The position numbers and the translations under genes are program-made. From Clostridia bacterium (lineage in GTDB: Bacteria > Bacillota > Clostridia > Christensenellales > CAG-138): a stretch of 64,000 nt of DNA. Under the pieces are notes generated by a model. That model saw only the letters and a list, made by a program, of their open reading frames with translations. It did not search any database and was not told where the DNA came from. Shown here one piece after another: positions 51,761 through 59,483 of this stretch; the stretch's first letter is position 1, and each line of letters begins with the position of its first letter. Where the stretch lies: contig JAEDIC010000011.1 of NCBI GenBank assembly GCA_016292635.1, forward strand, positions 1 through 64,000, in the 5' to 3' direction.

Positions 51761-54205
51761 TTATTCCTCAGCCGTTTCCTCCTCAGGCTCCGCGTGGGGC
51801 ACTATGGCCACGCCGGATACCCTGTCATCCGTGCGCATCAGCCTTACGCCCTGGGTATTTCTGGAAATGACGGATATCTGGCCCGCAGGCAGGCGTATTA
51901 TTGTGCCCTCGGAGGAGATGAGCATTATGTCCTCATCATCCGTTACCATCTTCATGCACACCAGATCCCCTGTGCGCTCGGTTATCGCCATGGCGATTAT
52001 GCCCTTGCCGCCCCTGCCCTGGGGACGGTATTCTTCCTCGTTTGTGCGCTTGCCCATGCCCAGCTCGGATATTGCCAGCACGCTGCCGCCGGGAATGACC
52101 TTTTCGGCGCTTACGACCTCGTCGTCCTCGCTGAGCATTATGCTGCGCACGCCCGTTGCGGCGCGGCCCATGGGGCGAACGTCCTCCTCGCTAAAGCGTA
52201 TGCACTTGCCCTTCTTTGTGCCAACCAGTATGTCGTCCTCGCCGCCTGTGAGCATTGCGGCGATAAGCTCGTCCCCATCCCTCAGGCTCTGGGCTATCAT
52301 GCCGCCCTTGCGGATGTTTTCAAATTCATCCATGGGCGTCTTCTTTATAACGCCATAGCGGGTGGCAAGCATAAGGTACTTGCCTTCGTCGCTTACCGGG
52401 AACATGGCGGTCACCTTTTCGCCCTCTCTCAGATCAAGGAGGTTCACTATGGCGGTGCCCTTTGCGGCCCTGCCCGCCTCGGGTATCATGTAGCACTTGA
52501 TGCGGAACACCCTGCCCATGTTGGTGAAGAACATTATCTCATCGTGGGTATTGCAGCTAAACAGATGCTCCACGAAATCCTCCTCACGGGTGGTCTGCCC
52601 CGTAACGCCCCTGCCGCCCCTGTTCTGGGCGCGGTAGGTGTCCATGGAGGTGCGCTTCGCAAAGCCAAAGTGGGTCAGGGTTACGGCCATATCCTCAGGC
52701 TGTATGATGTCGTCCAGCTCTATATCGTCGGTAAGGGGCGCTATCTCGGTGCGGCGGGGGTCTGCGTACTTGCGGCGCACCTCAAGTATCTCATCCCTTA
52801 TTATGCCCAGCAGCTTGCTCTCGTCTGCCAGTATGCTCTCATAATAGGCCACGGTTTCCACAAGGCCGTCCCGCTCCGCCTGAATTTTTTCCTGCTCAAG
52901 GCCGGTCAGCCGGCCCAGACGCATATCCAGTATTGCCTGGCTCTGCTTATCCGTAAGGCCAAAGCGCTCGTTCAGCCTTGCCTTTGCCTCGGCGGAGGTC
53001 TTGGAGGTTTTGATTATATCAACGACCTCGTCGATATTGGCCAGGGCTATCAGCAGGCCTTCCAATATATGCAGCCGCTCCCTTGCCTTTTCAAGGTCGT
53101 ATTGAGTTCTGCGGGTTACCACCTGCTCCTGGAAGCGGAGATAGTGATACAGCATTTCCTTTATGTTCAGCACCTTTGGCTCGCCGTCCACAAGGGCCAG
53201 CATAATAACGCCGAAAGTATCCTGAAGCTGAGTGTGCTTATAAAGCTGATTCAGCACCACGTTGGCGTTAACATCCTTCTTTATTTCGATAACCACCCTC
53301 ATGCCGTTGCGGTTGCTCTCGTCCCGCAATCCGGTGATTCCCTCGATGCGCTTTTCGTGAACCAGCTCGGCGATCTTCTCAACCAGCCTTGCCTTGTTCA
53401 CCTGATAGGGCAGCTCCGTAACGACTATGCGGCTCTTGCCGTTTGCCATGGGCTCTATCTCGGCGCGGGCGCGGACCACAACCTTGCCCCTGCCCGTGCG
53501 GTACGCCTGACGGATGCCGGACGTGCCCATTATCATGGCGCCGGTGGGGAAGTCAGGACCGGGGAGATAGGTCATTATCTCCTCAACGGATATATCCGGA
53601 TTGTCTATGAGCGCAACGTATGCGTCGATAGTCTCCCCAAGGTTATGGGGAGGTATATTTGTGGCCATGCCAACGGCTATGCCGTTGCTGCCGTTTACCA
53701 GAAGATTGGGATAGCGGGAGGGAAGCACCAATGGCTGCTGAAGGGTCTCGTCAAAGTTCGGCCCGAAGTCCACGGTGTTTTTCTCTATGTCCGCCAGCAT
53801 TTCAAGGCTCATCCTGGAAAGCCGGGCCTCAGTATATCGCATTGCCGCGGCGGAGTCTCCGTCCACGCTGCCGAAGTTGCCCTGTCCTTCCACCAGCATA
53901 TATCTGGTGTTGAAATCCTGAGCCAGGCGCACCATCGCATCGTAAACAGATCTGTCGCCGTGGGGGTGATATTTACCCAGTACGTCGCCTACTATACGGG
54001 CGGATTTATGGAAAGGCTTATCCGGGGTAAAGCCCTGTTCCCCCATGGAATACAGTATGCGCCTGTGAACCGGCTTAAGGCCGTCCCGCACGTCGGGCAG
54101 CGCCCTGTTTATGATTACCGCCATGGCGTAAGAAATGAAGGATTTCTTCATTTCCTGCTCAATGTCCAGCGGCTTTATTCTGGGGTTCATGTTGATGTCG
54201 TCCAT
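51761..54205 (-). CDS. gyrA: DNA gyrase subunit A
   Basis: Cuts and rejoins DNA to introduce negative supercoils with GyrB. 814 residues. Start MDDINMNPRIKPLDIEQEM; catalytic Tyr124 in AAMRYTEARLS; tower and coiled-coil region to about 490; then the beta-pinwheel domain with the GyrA-box in the form QNRGGRG (family QRRGGRG) and a later QGRGGKG. In the quinolone-resistance segment HPHGDRSVYDA the position equal to E. coli Ser83 is Arg85, while Asp87 is kept as Asp89. Separated from gyrB by an opposite-strand gene and by element copy M. Confidence 0.97.
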   Translation of the reverse strand: MDDINMNPRIKPLDIEQEMKKSFISYAMAVIINRALPDVRDGLKPVHRRILYSMGEQGFTPDKPFHKSARIVGDVLGKYHPHGDRSVYDAMVRLAQDFNTRYMLVEGQGNFGSVDGDSAAAMRYTEARLSRMSLEMLADIEKNTVDFGPNFDETLQQPLVLPSRYPNLLVNGSNGIAVGMATNIPPHNLGETIDAYVALIDNPDISVEEIMTYLPGPDFPTGAMIMGTSGIRQAYRTGRGKVVVRARAEIEPMANGKSRIVVTELPYQVNKARLVEKIAELVHEKRIEGITGLRDESNRNGMRVVIEIKKDVNANVVLNQLYKHTQLQDTFGVIMLALVDGEPKVLNIKEMLYHYLRFQEQVVTRRTQYDLEKARERLHILEGLLIALANIDEVVDIIKTSKTSAEAKARLNERFGLTDKQSQAILDMRLGRLTGLEQEKIQAERDGLVETVAYYESILADESKLLGIIRDEILEVRRKYADPRRTEIAPLTDDIELDDIIQPEDMAVTLTHFGFAKRTSMDTYRAQNRGGRGVTGQTTREEDFVEHLFSCNTHDEIMFFTNMGRVFRIKCYMIPEAGRAAKGTAIVNLLDLREGEKVTAMFPVSDEGKYLMLATRYGVIKKTPMDEFENIRKGGMIAQSLRDGDELIAAMLTGGEDDILVGTKKGKCIRFSEEDVRPMGRAATGVRSIMLSEDDEVVSAEKVIPGGSVLAISELGMGKRTNEEEYRPQGRGGKGIIAMAITERTGDLVCMKMVTDDEDIMLISSEGTIIRLPAGQISVISRNTQGVRLMRTDDRVSGVAIVPHAEPEEETAEE

Positions 54206-54244
54206 TGTTGTGCTCCTTTGTGAGGGTTGGGGGGTAGTTGGCGT

Positions 54245-54391
54245 TTTTCTTTTTCTCTTTCTTTTCCTTTCTTTTCCATGAAAAGAAAGAGAAAAAGAAG
54301 CAGAAAAACAAGATAGGGTTTATAGGTTATTGCGGTATAAGCCGCTTCGGTCGCCTTATCCGAAAAGCCGCGCAACGGCTGCGCCTTTTGG
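54245..54391 (+). repeat. Intergenic hairpin/terminator element, copy M (forward)
   Basis: Pyrimidine arm with a duplicated TTTCTTTTCC, CATG tip, purine arm AAAAGAAAGAGAAAAAGAAG, short second purine tract, GATAGGGTTTATAGG, linker GCCGCTTCGGTCGCCTTATCC and a stem AAAAG.CGC / GCG.CTTTT (mismatch marked). The hairpin starts 40 nt upstream of the gyrA start codon. Confidence 0.85.
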
Positions 54392-54435
54392 CCCGCGAAG
54401 AAATAAGAAGCGTTCTGTCATTGCGAATCGGCCCG

Positions 54436-54464
54436 TTGACCGGCGGCGCGCCTGCTTATATAAT
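54436..54464 (+). promoter_or_regulatory. Promoter of the lipoprotein gene between gyrA and gyrB
   Basis: TTGACC, 17-bp spacer, TATAAT; a strong AAAGGAGG ribosome site follows before the ATG at 54500. Confidence 0.8.
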
Positions 54465-54499
54465 GATAAAAAATACCAGTACAAGTAAAGGAGGTCACC

Positions 54500-55306
54500 A
54501 TGACTAAAAAAACTACCGCTGCGCTGCTTGCAGTCTGTATGCTTTTGGCATTCCTTCCCGGCTGTAAGGCGGCACCGGCAGCGCCTGCCATTGAAATAGA
54601 TGCGGCTAAATTTACAGGCGAAAAGGCCGAGGAGACTCCGGCGCAGGAGCCGGACGCCCCGCAGGTAGAGGATATAGACTATCTCAGCGTTTATGCCCCC
54701 GTTCTGGATACGGCCTACAATATACTCTGCCTTGGCAATGATGAGGATTTCGACTACTCATACGACCCGTATGATATGGTAGGCATCTTTGAGATGGCAG
54801 GTCAGGCGGAGCCTGCCAGCGTGGGCTATATGCTCCGCGACATCAGCGGCGACGGTATCCCTGAGCTGCTGATCGGTACCAACGAGGACTATGCCGGTAC
54901 GCAGGGAGCGGGCGTTGTTTTCAACGGCTACACCTGCGATGAGAACGGGCCTGTCGCTTTTCTTACGGGCTGGTCACGCAACAGCTTCCAGTGGCTGGGG
55001 GAAGGCCGCTTCCTCAACATCGGCTCCGGCGGAGCGCTCTACAGTATGCTCACCATATATCATCTCAGCCCGGAAGGGACCAACCTCATCTGTGAGGATT
55101 ACTACTTCACCTATGAAAAGGATGAGAATTTTCAGGAGATCGGCCTTTATCACAATCAGACGGGCGAATGGGACGTCCAAAAGTCAGAGGAGCTCGATGT
55201 CTCAGGCGATGGCTTTTGGGAGCTTGAGAGCATGTACCGTGAGCAGTCCGTGGCGCTGGAGCTGACGCCCCTTCCCGCCTGCGCCGGCGCAGCCGAAGCC
55301 AAATAA
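54500..55306 (+). CDS. Lipoprotein of unknown function inserted between gyrA and gyrB
   Basis: A 268-residue lipoprotein (lipobox LPGC, Cys22) with an acidic linker and a globular domain (about 55-250). The DISGDGIPELLIG and DVSGDGFWELES segments are EF-hand/FG-GAP-like calcium motifs of the kind seen in VCBS or DUF-type surface proteins. No clear family name. It is read against the flanking gyrase genes, with its own consensus promoter and AAAGGAGG site, so it looks like an insertion into a gyrB-gyrA operon. Confidence 0.78.
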   Translation: MTKKTTAALLAVCMLLAFLPGCKAAPAAPAIEIDAAKFTGEKAEETPAQEPDAPQVEDIDYLSVYAPVLDTAYNILCLGNDEDFDYSYDPYDMVGIFEMAGQAEPASVGYMLRDISGDGIPELLIGTNEDYAGTQGAGVVFNGYTCDENGPVAFLTGWSRNSFQWLGEGRFLNIGSGGALYSMLTIYHLSPEGTNLICEDYYFTYEKDENFQEIGLYHNQTGEWDVQKSEELDVSGDGFWELESMYREQSVALELTPLPACAGAAEAK

Positions 55307-55440
55307 TGCCCGGTATGCGATCCTTTGCCTTAGCCTTTTTCCTTTGCGCCTGATGCCGCTGTTTTACCATGGCCGCATCAGGTGAAAAGGATGTAAGTCT
55401 AAGGCATTTTTTGGCTCCTTTCTTCAGAAAAGAACACTCA

Positions 55441-57384
55441 TCACACGTCTAAGTCCGTCACCAGCTTACTGTTCTGCTCAATAAACTCCTTACGGGGCTC
55501 AACCTTATCACCCATCAGTGTAGAGAATATCTCATCCGCCCTTATGGCGTCCTCCAGCCGCACCTGCAGCATGATGCGGTTGTCCGGGTCCATGGTGGTT
55601 TCCCACAGCTGATCCGGGTTCATCTCGCCAAGGCCCTTGTAGCGGTTGATAAGGGGCTTGGGATCGCGGCCTATCTCACGGAGGGTATTTTCCAGCTCCT
55701 CATCGGAATAGGCGTACCATATATTCTTGCCCCGGGTGATGCGATAGAGGGGGGGCTGAGCAACGTATACATAGCCCTTCTCTATTAGGGGGCGCATATG
55801 GCGATAGAAGAAGGTCAGCAGCAGTATGCGAATATGGCTGCCGTCCACGTCGGCATCCGTCATGCAGACGATCTTGTGATAGCGGAGCTTGCTGTCGTCA
55901 AACTCGCTGTCGATACCCGCGCCGAACGCGGTTATCATGGCGCGGATCTCGTTATTGGCAAGCATCTTGTCCAGGCGGGTCTTTTCAACGTTGAGTATTT
56001 TCCCCCTGAGGGGCAGGATCGCCTGATACTCGGGATTTCGGCCCATCTTGGCGGAACCGCCTGCGGAATCTCCCTCAACTATGAATATCTCGCAGAGGGC
56101 GGGGTCGCTGCTGTTGCAGTCCGCAAGCTTGCCGGGCAGGGAAGTATTGTCCAGGGCGGTCTTTCTCCGGGTAAGCTCCCTTGCCTTGCGGGCAGCTTCC
56201 CTTGCCCGGGAGGCGGTAAGGCACTTGTCTATTATTTGCCTGGCAACCTGAGGATGCTCCTCAAGGTAAAACGCAAGGCCGTTGCCCACGATGTTGTCCA
56301 CAAGGGCGCGTATGTAGGCGTTGCCCAGCTTTGTCTTGGTTTGGCCTTCAAACTGGGGCTCAACCAGCTTTACGCTGATTATGGCGGTAAGGCCCTCGCG
56401 CACGTCCTCGCCGGAAAGGTTGGCGTCGCCGTCCTTGAGTATCTTATACTTGCGGGCGTAGTCGTTTATGCTGCGGACCAGGGCGGACCTGAAGCCCGCC
56501 AGATGGCTGCCCCCTTCTCCGGTGTTTATGTTGTTTGCGAATGTGAATACGCTCTCGTTATAGTCCGAGTTGTACTGCATGGCAACCTCAACCGTTGCCA
56601 CCTGCTCCTTTTCAGGCTGGTTGCGGCTGCCCTCAAAGTACATTACCTCATCGTGCAGCACGTCCTTGCTCTTGTTGAGATGCTCCACGAAGGAGACTAT
56701 GCCCCCCTCGTAGCAGAAGCTGCGGCTGAGCTCAGGCTCCGCCCGCCTGTCCGTTAAGGTTATGCGCACGCCCTTATTCAGGAAGGCAAGCTCCCGCATA
56801 CGGCCCTTGAGGGTATCGAAGTTATACTCCAATGAATCGAATATCTTATCGTTTGCGAGGAAGGTTATGGTGGTGCCGGAGCCCATGGATCCATCGTATG
56901 TGCCCACCTGCCGAACGTCCGTAAGGGGATCCCCCTCCCGGTATTCCTGTCGGTATACTATGCCGTCCCTGCGCACCTCGGCGATAAGCCTCTCGGACAA
57001 CGCGTTTACAACGCTAAGACCCACGCCGTGCAATCCGCCGGATACCTTGTAGCCGGAGCCGCCGAATTTGCCCCCTGCGTGCAGCACGGTAAGGGCAACC
57101 TCCAGCGCGGATTTGCCCATCTTTTCATGCATACCCACCGGGATGCCCCTGCCGTTGTCCGCAACGCTTACCGAGCTGTCCTCATGTATGGTTATCTCCA
57201 CATGGGTGCAGTAGCCGGCGATGGCCTCGTCTATGGCGTTGTCCACCAGCTCCTTAACCAGATGATGCAGTCCCCGCACATCCGTTGAGCCTATGTACAT
57301 TCCGGGGCGGCGCTTTACCGCCTCAAGGCCTTCCAGTACCTGTATTTCGCTGGCTTCGTAGCTGCTGTGGTTGTTCTGTTCCAT
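55441..57384 (-). CDS. gyrB: DNA gyrase subunit B
   Basis: ATPase and TOPRIM subunit of gyrase. 647 residues, the Gram-positive length. Blocks: RRPGMYIGSTDVRGLHHLV, ADNGRGIPVGMHEKMGKSALEV, HAGGKFGGSGYKVSGGLHGV (ATP site), then TOPRIM EGDSAGGSAKMGR, TDADVDGSHIRILLLTFFYR and RYKGLGEMNPDQLWETTM. The start is preceded, at 37 nt, by element copy N. In relatives it forms recF-remB-gyrB-gyrA; here 325 bp with the repeat element separates it from remB. Confidence 0.97.
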   Translation of the reverse strand: MEQNNHSSYEASEIQVLEGLEAVKRRPGMYIGSTDVRGLHHLVKELVDNAIDEAIAGYCTHVEITIHEDSSVSVADNGRGIPVGMHEKMGKSALEVALTVLHAGGKFGGSGYKVSGGLHGVGLSVVNALSERLIAEVRRDGIVYRQEYREGDPLTDVRQVGTYDGSMGSGTTITFLANDKIFDSLEYNFDTLKGRMRELAFLNKGVRITLTDRRAEPELSRSFCYEGGIVSFVEHLNKSKDVLHDEVMYFEGSRNQPEKEQVATVEVAMQYNSDYNESVFTFANNINTGEGGSHLAGFRSALVRSINDYARKYKILKDGDANLSGEDVREGLTAIISVKLVEPQFEGQTKTKLGNAYIRALVDNIVGNGLAFYLEEHPQVARQIIDKCLTASRAREAARKARELTRRKTALDNTSLPGKLADCNSSDPALCEIFIVEGDSAGGSAKMGRNPEYQAILPLRGKILNVEKTRLDKMLANNEIRAMITAFGAGIDSEFDDSKLRYHKIVCMTDADVDGSHIRILLLTFFYRHMRPLIEKGYVYVAQPPLYRITRGKNIWYAYSDEELENTLREIGRDPKPLINRYKGLGEMNPDQLWETTMDPDNRIMLQVRLEDAIRADEIFSTLMGDKVEPRKEFIEQNSKLVTDLDV

Positions 57385-57420
57385 TGTTGTACCTGCTTTT
57401 TGGTTTATTTGTTTGGGTTA

Positions 57421-57566
57421 TCCTTTTTTCTCTTTCTTTTCACCGGGAAAGAAAGAATAAAAAGAAGCAAAAAGAGAAAGAAAAACGCGGGTATGGGTTA
57501 ATACGGTATAAGTTACTTTTGTGCACCCCCAAAATTTGCCCCGGAAGACGGGCCAAATTTGCGTTG
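57421..57566 (+). repeat. Intergenic hairpin/terminator element, copy N (forward)
   Basis: CCTTTTTTCTCTTTCTTTTC arm, ACCGGG tip, purine arm, second purine tract AAAAAGAGAAAGAAAAACGCG, GGTATGGG, a linker, and a stem AATTTGCCCCG / CGGGCCAAATT with one mismatch and GCGTTGG. The hairpin end is 37 nt from the gyrB start codon; nothing else is seen in 57385-57709. Confidence 0.9.
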
Positions 57567-57709
57567 GAAAGATAAGGCGAGGGTTGGTTCAGACGGTGTG
57601 CGCAGATGAATCATGCCGCCCCGGCTTACTGCCGCCGCAATAGCGTTCTGTCCATCATCTGCCCGAATTCCCACCCCGCTGCCGTCCCGCGGCCTCCTGG
57701 CAAAGCGCT

Positions 57710-57952
57710 CTACATACCCCGCCTGGCCAAAACCACGCTGGACACCGGCGAAGCATACACCGCAGGCCGTTCCCCGGCGCATACAACGTATGTTTCGCCT
57801 CCTCCGGGCAGGGAGGTTATCCTGCCGCCGCCTATAAGGGCCCCAATGGCCCGGCGGGTATCATAGGAGGATACCACGGTCTTTCTTGGCAGCATAAAAA
57901 GTATATCGTCCTCGTCCAGGGATCTGTCCCCGCCGATATGTATGTACATCAT
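57710..57952 (-). CDS. remB: RemB-like DUF370 protein
   Basis: An 80-residue protein starting MYIHIGGDRSLDEDDILFML, matching the DUF370/RemB (YaaB) pattern: small, with the MYIH-G start and a late PVSSVVLARRG ending like that of B. subtilis YaaB. In B. subtilis RemB is encoded between recF and gyrB and is linked to matrix/biofilm control together with RemA. Position and length agree. Its start overlaps the recF stop (ATGA). Confidence 0.8.
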   Translation of the reverse strand: MMYIHIGGDRSLDEDDILFMLPRKTVVSSYDTRRAIGALIGGGRITSLPGGGETYVVCAGERPAVYASPVSSVVLARRGM

Positions 57953-59040
57953 TCCTCCACAATGCTGCCCTTTTCGCAGCGGAAAACTTTTATATCCGTA
58001 AGCCCCGCCCGCTTTATCCCCTCAAGGGAGGTGCAGGTGAGGAAGCACTGGCATTGCTGCATTGTTTCCATCAGCATCTGCTGGCGGCTGTCGTCCAGCT
58101 CGCTCAATACGTCGTCCAGTATCAATACCGGGGGTTCATCCTTCATTTCCCGAAGGAAAGTAAGCTCGGACAGCTTCAGGGATAATGCGGCGGTGCGCTT
58201 TTGCCCCTGTGAGCCGTATGTGCGAAGGTCGGCGCCGGAAAGGGATATTGCGATATCGTCCCTGTGCGGGCCGACGGTGGTGAAGCCCCTGCGCACATCT
58301 TCGGCGGCTGAGCGGCGCAATGCCTCCATCAGCTGTGAGTATATATCCCCCTCCGCCTTAAGGTTGGGCTCATAGGCTATTTCAAGGGCCTCCTTGCCGC
58401 CGGATATGCTCTTATGCAGATCGTAGGCAATGGTGGAAAGGCCGTCGATAAAGTCGTATCGCTCTATCATTATCTCCTGACCCAGCGCGGCAAGCTGCTG
58501 CTCCCACAGTTCAAGCATTTCCGCCTCCGGGGGTATCTGCTCCTTCAGGAGGGCGTTGCGCTGGCGCAACGCGGCGTTGTATCGCTGCAGGTTGTAAAAA
58601 TAGGAGGGGTGGGTCTGGCTTATCTCCATATCCATAAACCGCCGCCGCTCCGCAGGGCCGTCCTTTACTATGGAAAGGTCCTCCGGGGCAAACATGACCA
58701 CATTGAGATGGCCCATAAGCTCCCCGGTCTTTGCGGCAAGCTGGCGGTCGATGTATATCTTTTTTCGTTCCCCGTCCCGCAGCCTGATCTCGATGGTATG
58801 CGTGCCGGTGTTATTGGTGATATCCACCCCAACGTATCCCCCGGCGCACCCCCCCGTGATAAGCTCGGCGTCCCTGGCGGTGCGGTGAGACCGTCCGAAG
58901 GCGCAGAGGAACACGGCCTCCGCGGCGTTGGTCTTGCCCTGGGCGTTGTCCCCCAGTATGGCGTTTATACCGGGGCCGGGACGCATATCCAGCGTGGTAT
59001 AATTGCGGTATTGGCTGAGGCGCAGCCGGTCTATCTGCAT
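57949..59040 (-). CDS. recF: DNA replication and repair protein RecF
   Basis: An SMC-like ATPase helping RecA load at gaps. 363 residues from MQIDRLRLSQYRNY. Walker A GDNAQGKTN (about 30-38), FMDMEISQTHPSYF, signature SQGQKRTAALSLKL and Walker B PVLILDDVLSELD. The start at 59040 is chosen for the MxIxxLxLxxYRNY beginning; the frame extends 12 codons further to a TTG with no ribosome site. First gene of the recF-remB(-gyrB) block. Confidence 0.95.
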   Translation of the reverse strand: MQIDRLRLSQYRNYTTLDMRPGPGINAILGDNAQGKTNAAEAVFLCAFGRSHRTARDAELITGGCAGGYVGVDITNNTGTHTIEIRLRDGERKKIYIDRQLAAKTGELMGHLNVVMFAPEDLSIVKDGPAERRRFMDMEISQTHPSYFYNLQRYNAALRQRNALLKEQIPPEAEMLELWEQQLAALGQEIMIERYDFIDGLSTIAYDLHKSISGGKEALEIAYEPNLKAEGDIYSQLMEALRRSAAEDVRRGFTTVGPHRDDIAISLSGADLRTYGSQGQKRTAALSLKLSELTFLREMKDEPPVLILDDVLSELDDSRQQMLMETMQQCQCFLTCTSLEGIKRAGLTDIKVFRCEKGSIVEE

Positions 59041-59079
59041 GGCGCAAAGCCGCCCCTTTTTCAATATTTTTACCAAATA

Positions 59080-59108
59080 ATTTTATCATAAAACCGGCTT
59101 TTCTTCAA
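59080..59108 (-). promoter_or_regulatory. Promoter of recF
   Basis: On the minus strand TTGAAG, 17-bp spacer, TAAAAT, 40 bp before the recF start. Confidence 0.7.
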
Positions 59109-59289
59109 GGCGTTTATTATAATAAGAAGAAAGGGTTTTATTACTATTATAATTATGCAGATTTTGTGAATATTCTTTAATGGTTTTTAGCGGCAGGTTT
59201 ACGGGCGGGGGGCGCCCCCAATGGCGTCCGGGCGCCGGCCTTTGCGCAGGGAGAACCGTTTTGCGTGTTTTTTCCTGCGGTCCCTTTCT

Positions 59290-59386
59290 GCCAGATTTGG
59301 AAAGTACGCCAAGGAGGCTTATTCAATAATCAAGCCATACCTTGGCTTTTCCTTTTCTTTTTCCGTGAAAACAAAAAGAAAAAGCC
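59290..59386 (-). repeat. Intergenic hairpin/terminator element, copy O (reverse)
   Basis: Linker AGATTTGGAAAGTACGCCAAGG, GCTTATTCAATAATCAAGCCATACC, then CCTTTTCTTTTTC, a CGTG tip and GAAAACAAAAAGAAAAAG. The distal stem is short or absent. Confidence 0.75.
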
Positions 59387-59424
59387 CTTTTCCATGCCGC
59401 GCTCCGGGGAAATGAAATAATTAT

Positions 59425-59453
59425 TTCCCAAACACCCGCATATTTGCTATAAT
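59425..59453 (+). promoter_or_regulatory. Promoter of mnmG
   Basis: TTCCCA, 17-bp spacer, TATAAT (59448-59453), 31 bp before the start codon. Confidence 0.6.
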
Positions 59454-59483
59454 TAGTTTGAATTTATCGGAAAGGACAGATCC

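Larger units (their letters stand above)
59041..59483. other. Divergent recF/mnmG junction, candidate origin region
   Basis: 443 bp between the outward-reading recF-remB-gyrB arm and the mnmG-rsmG-noc arm, the position where dnaA-dnaN and oriC lie in most Firmicutes. The segment 59070-59190 is strikingly AT-rich in a GC-rich genome (TTTATTATAATAAG, TTACTATTATAATTATGC). Only one near-match to a DnaA box is seen (ATATTCACA, minus strand, about 59167-59175), so origin function is not shown. Also contains repeat copy O and the mnmG promoter. Confidence 0.45.

Noticed and set aside
51794..54223. An 809-codon open frame antisense to gyrA
   Set aside because: It mirrors gyrA codon periodicity, has no family motif and no ribosome site. 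GyrA on the minus strand has every gyrase motif. Long antisense frames arise from the GC-rich codon pattern.
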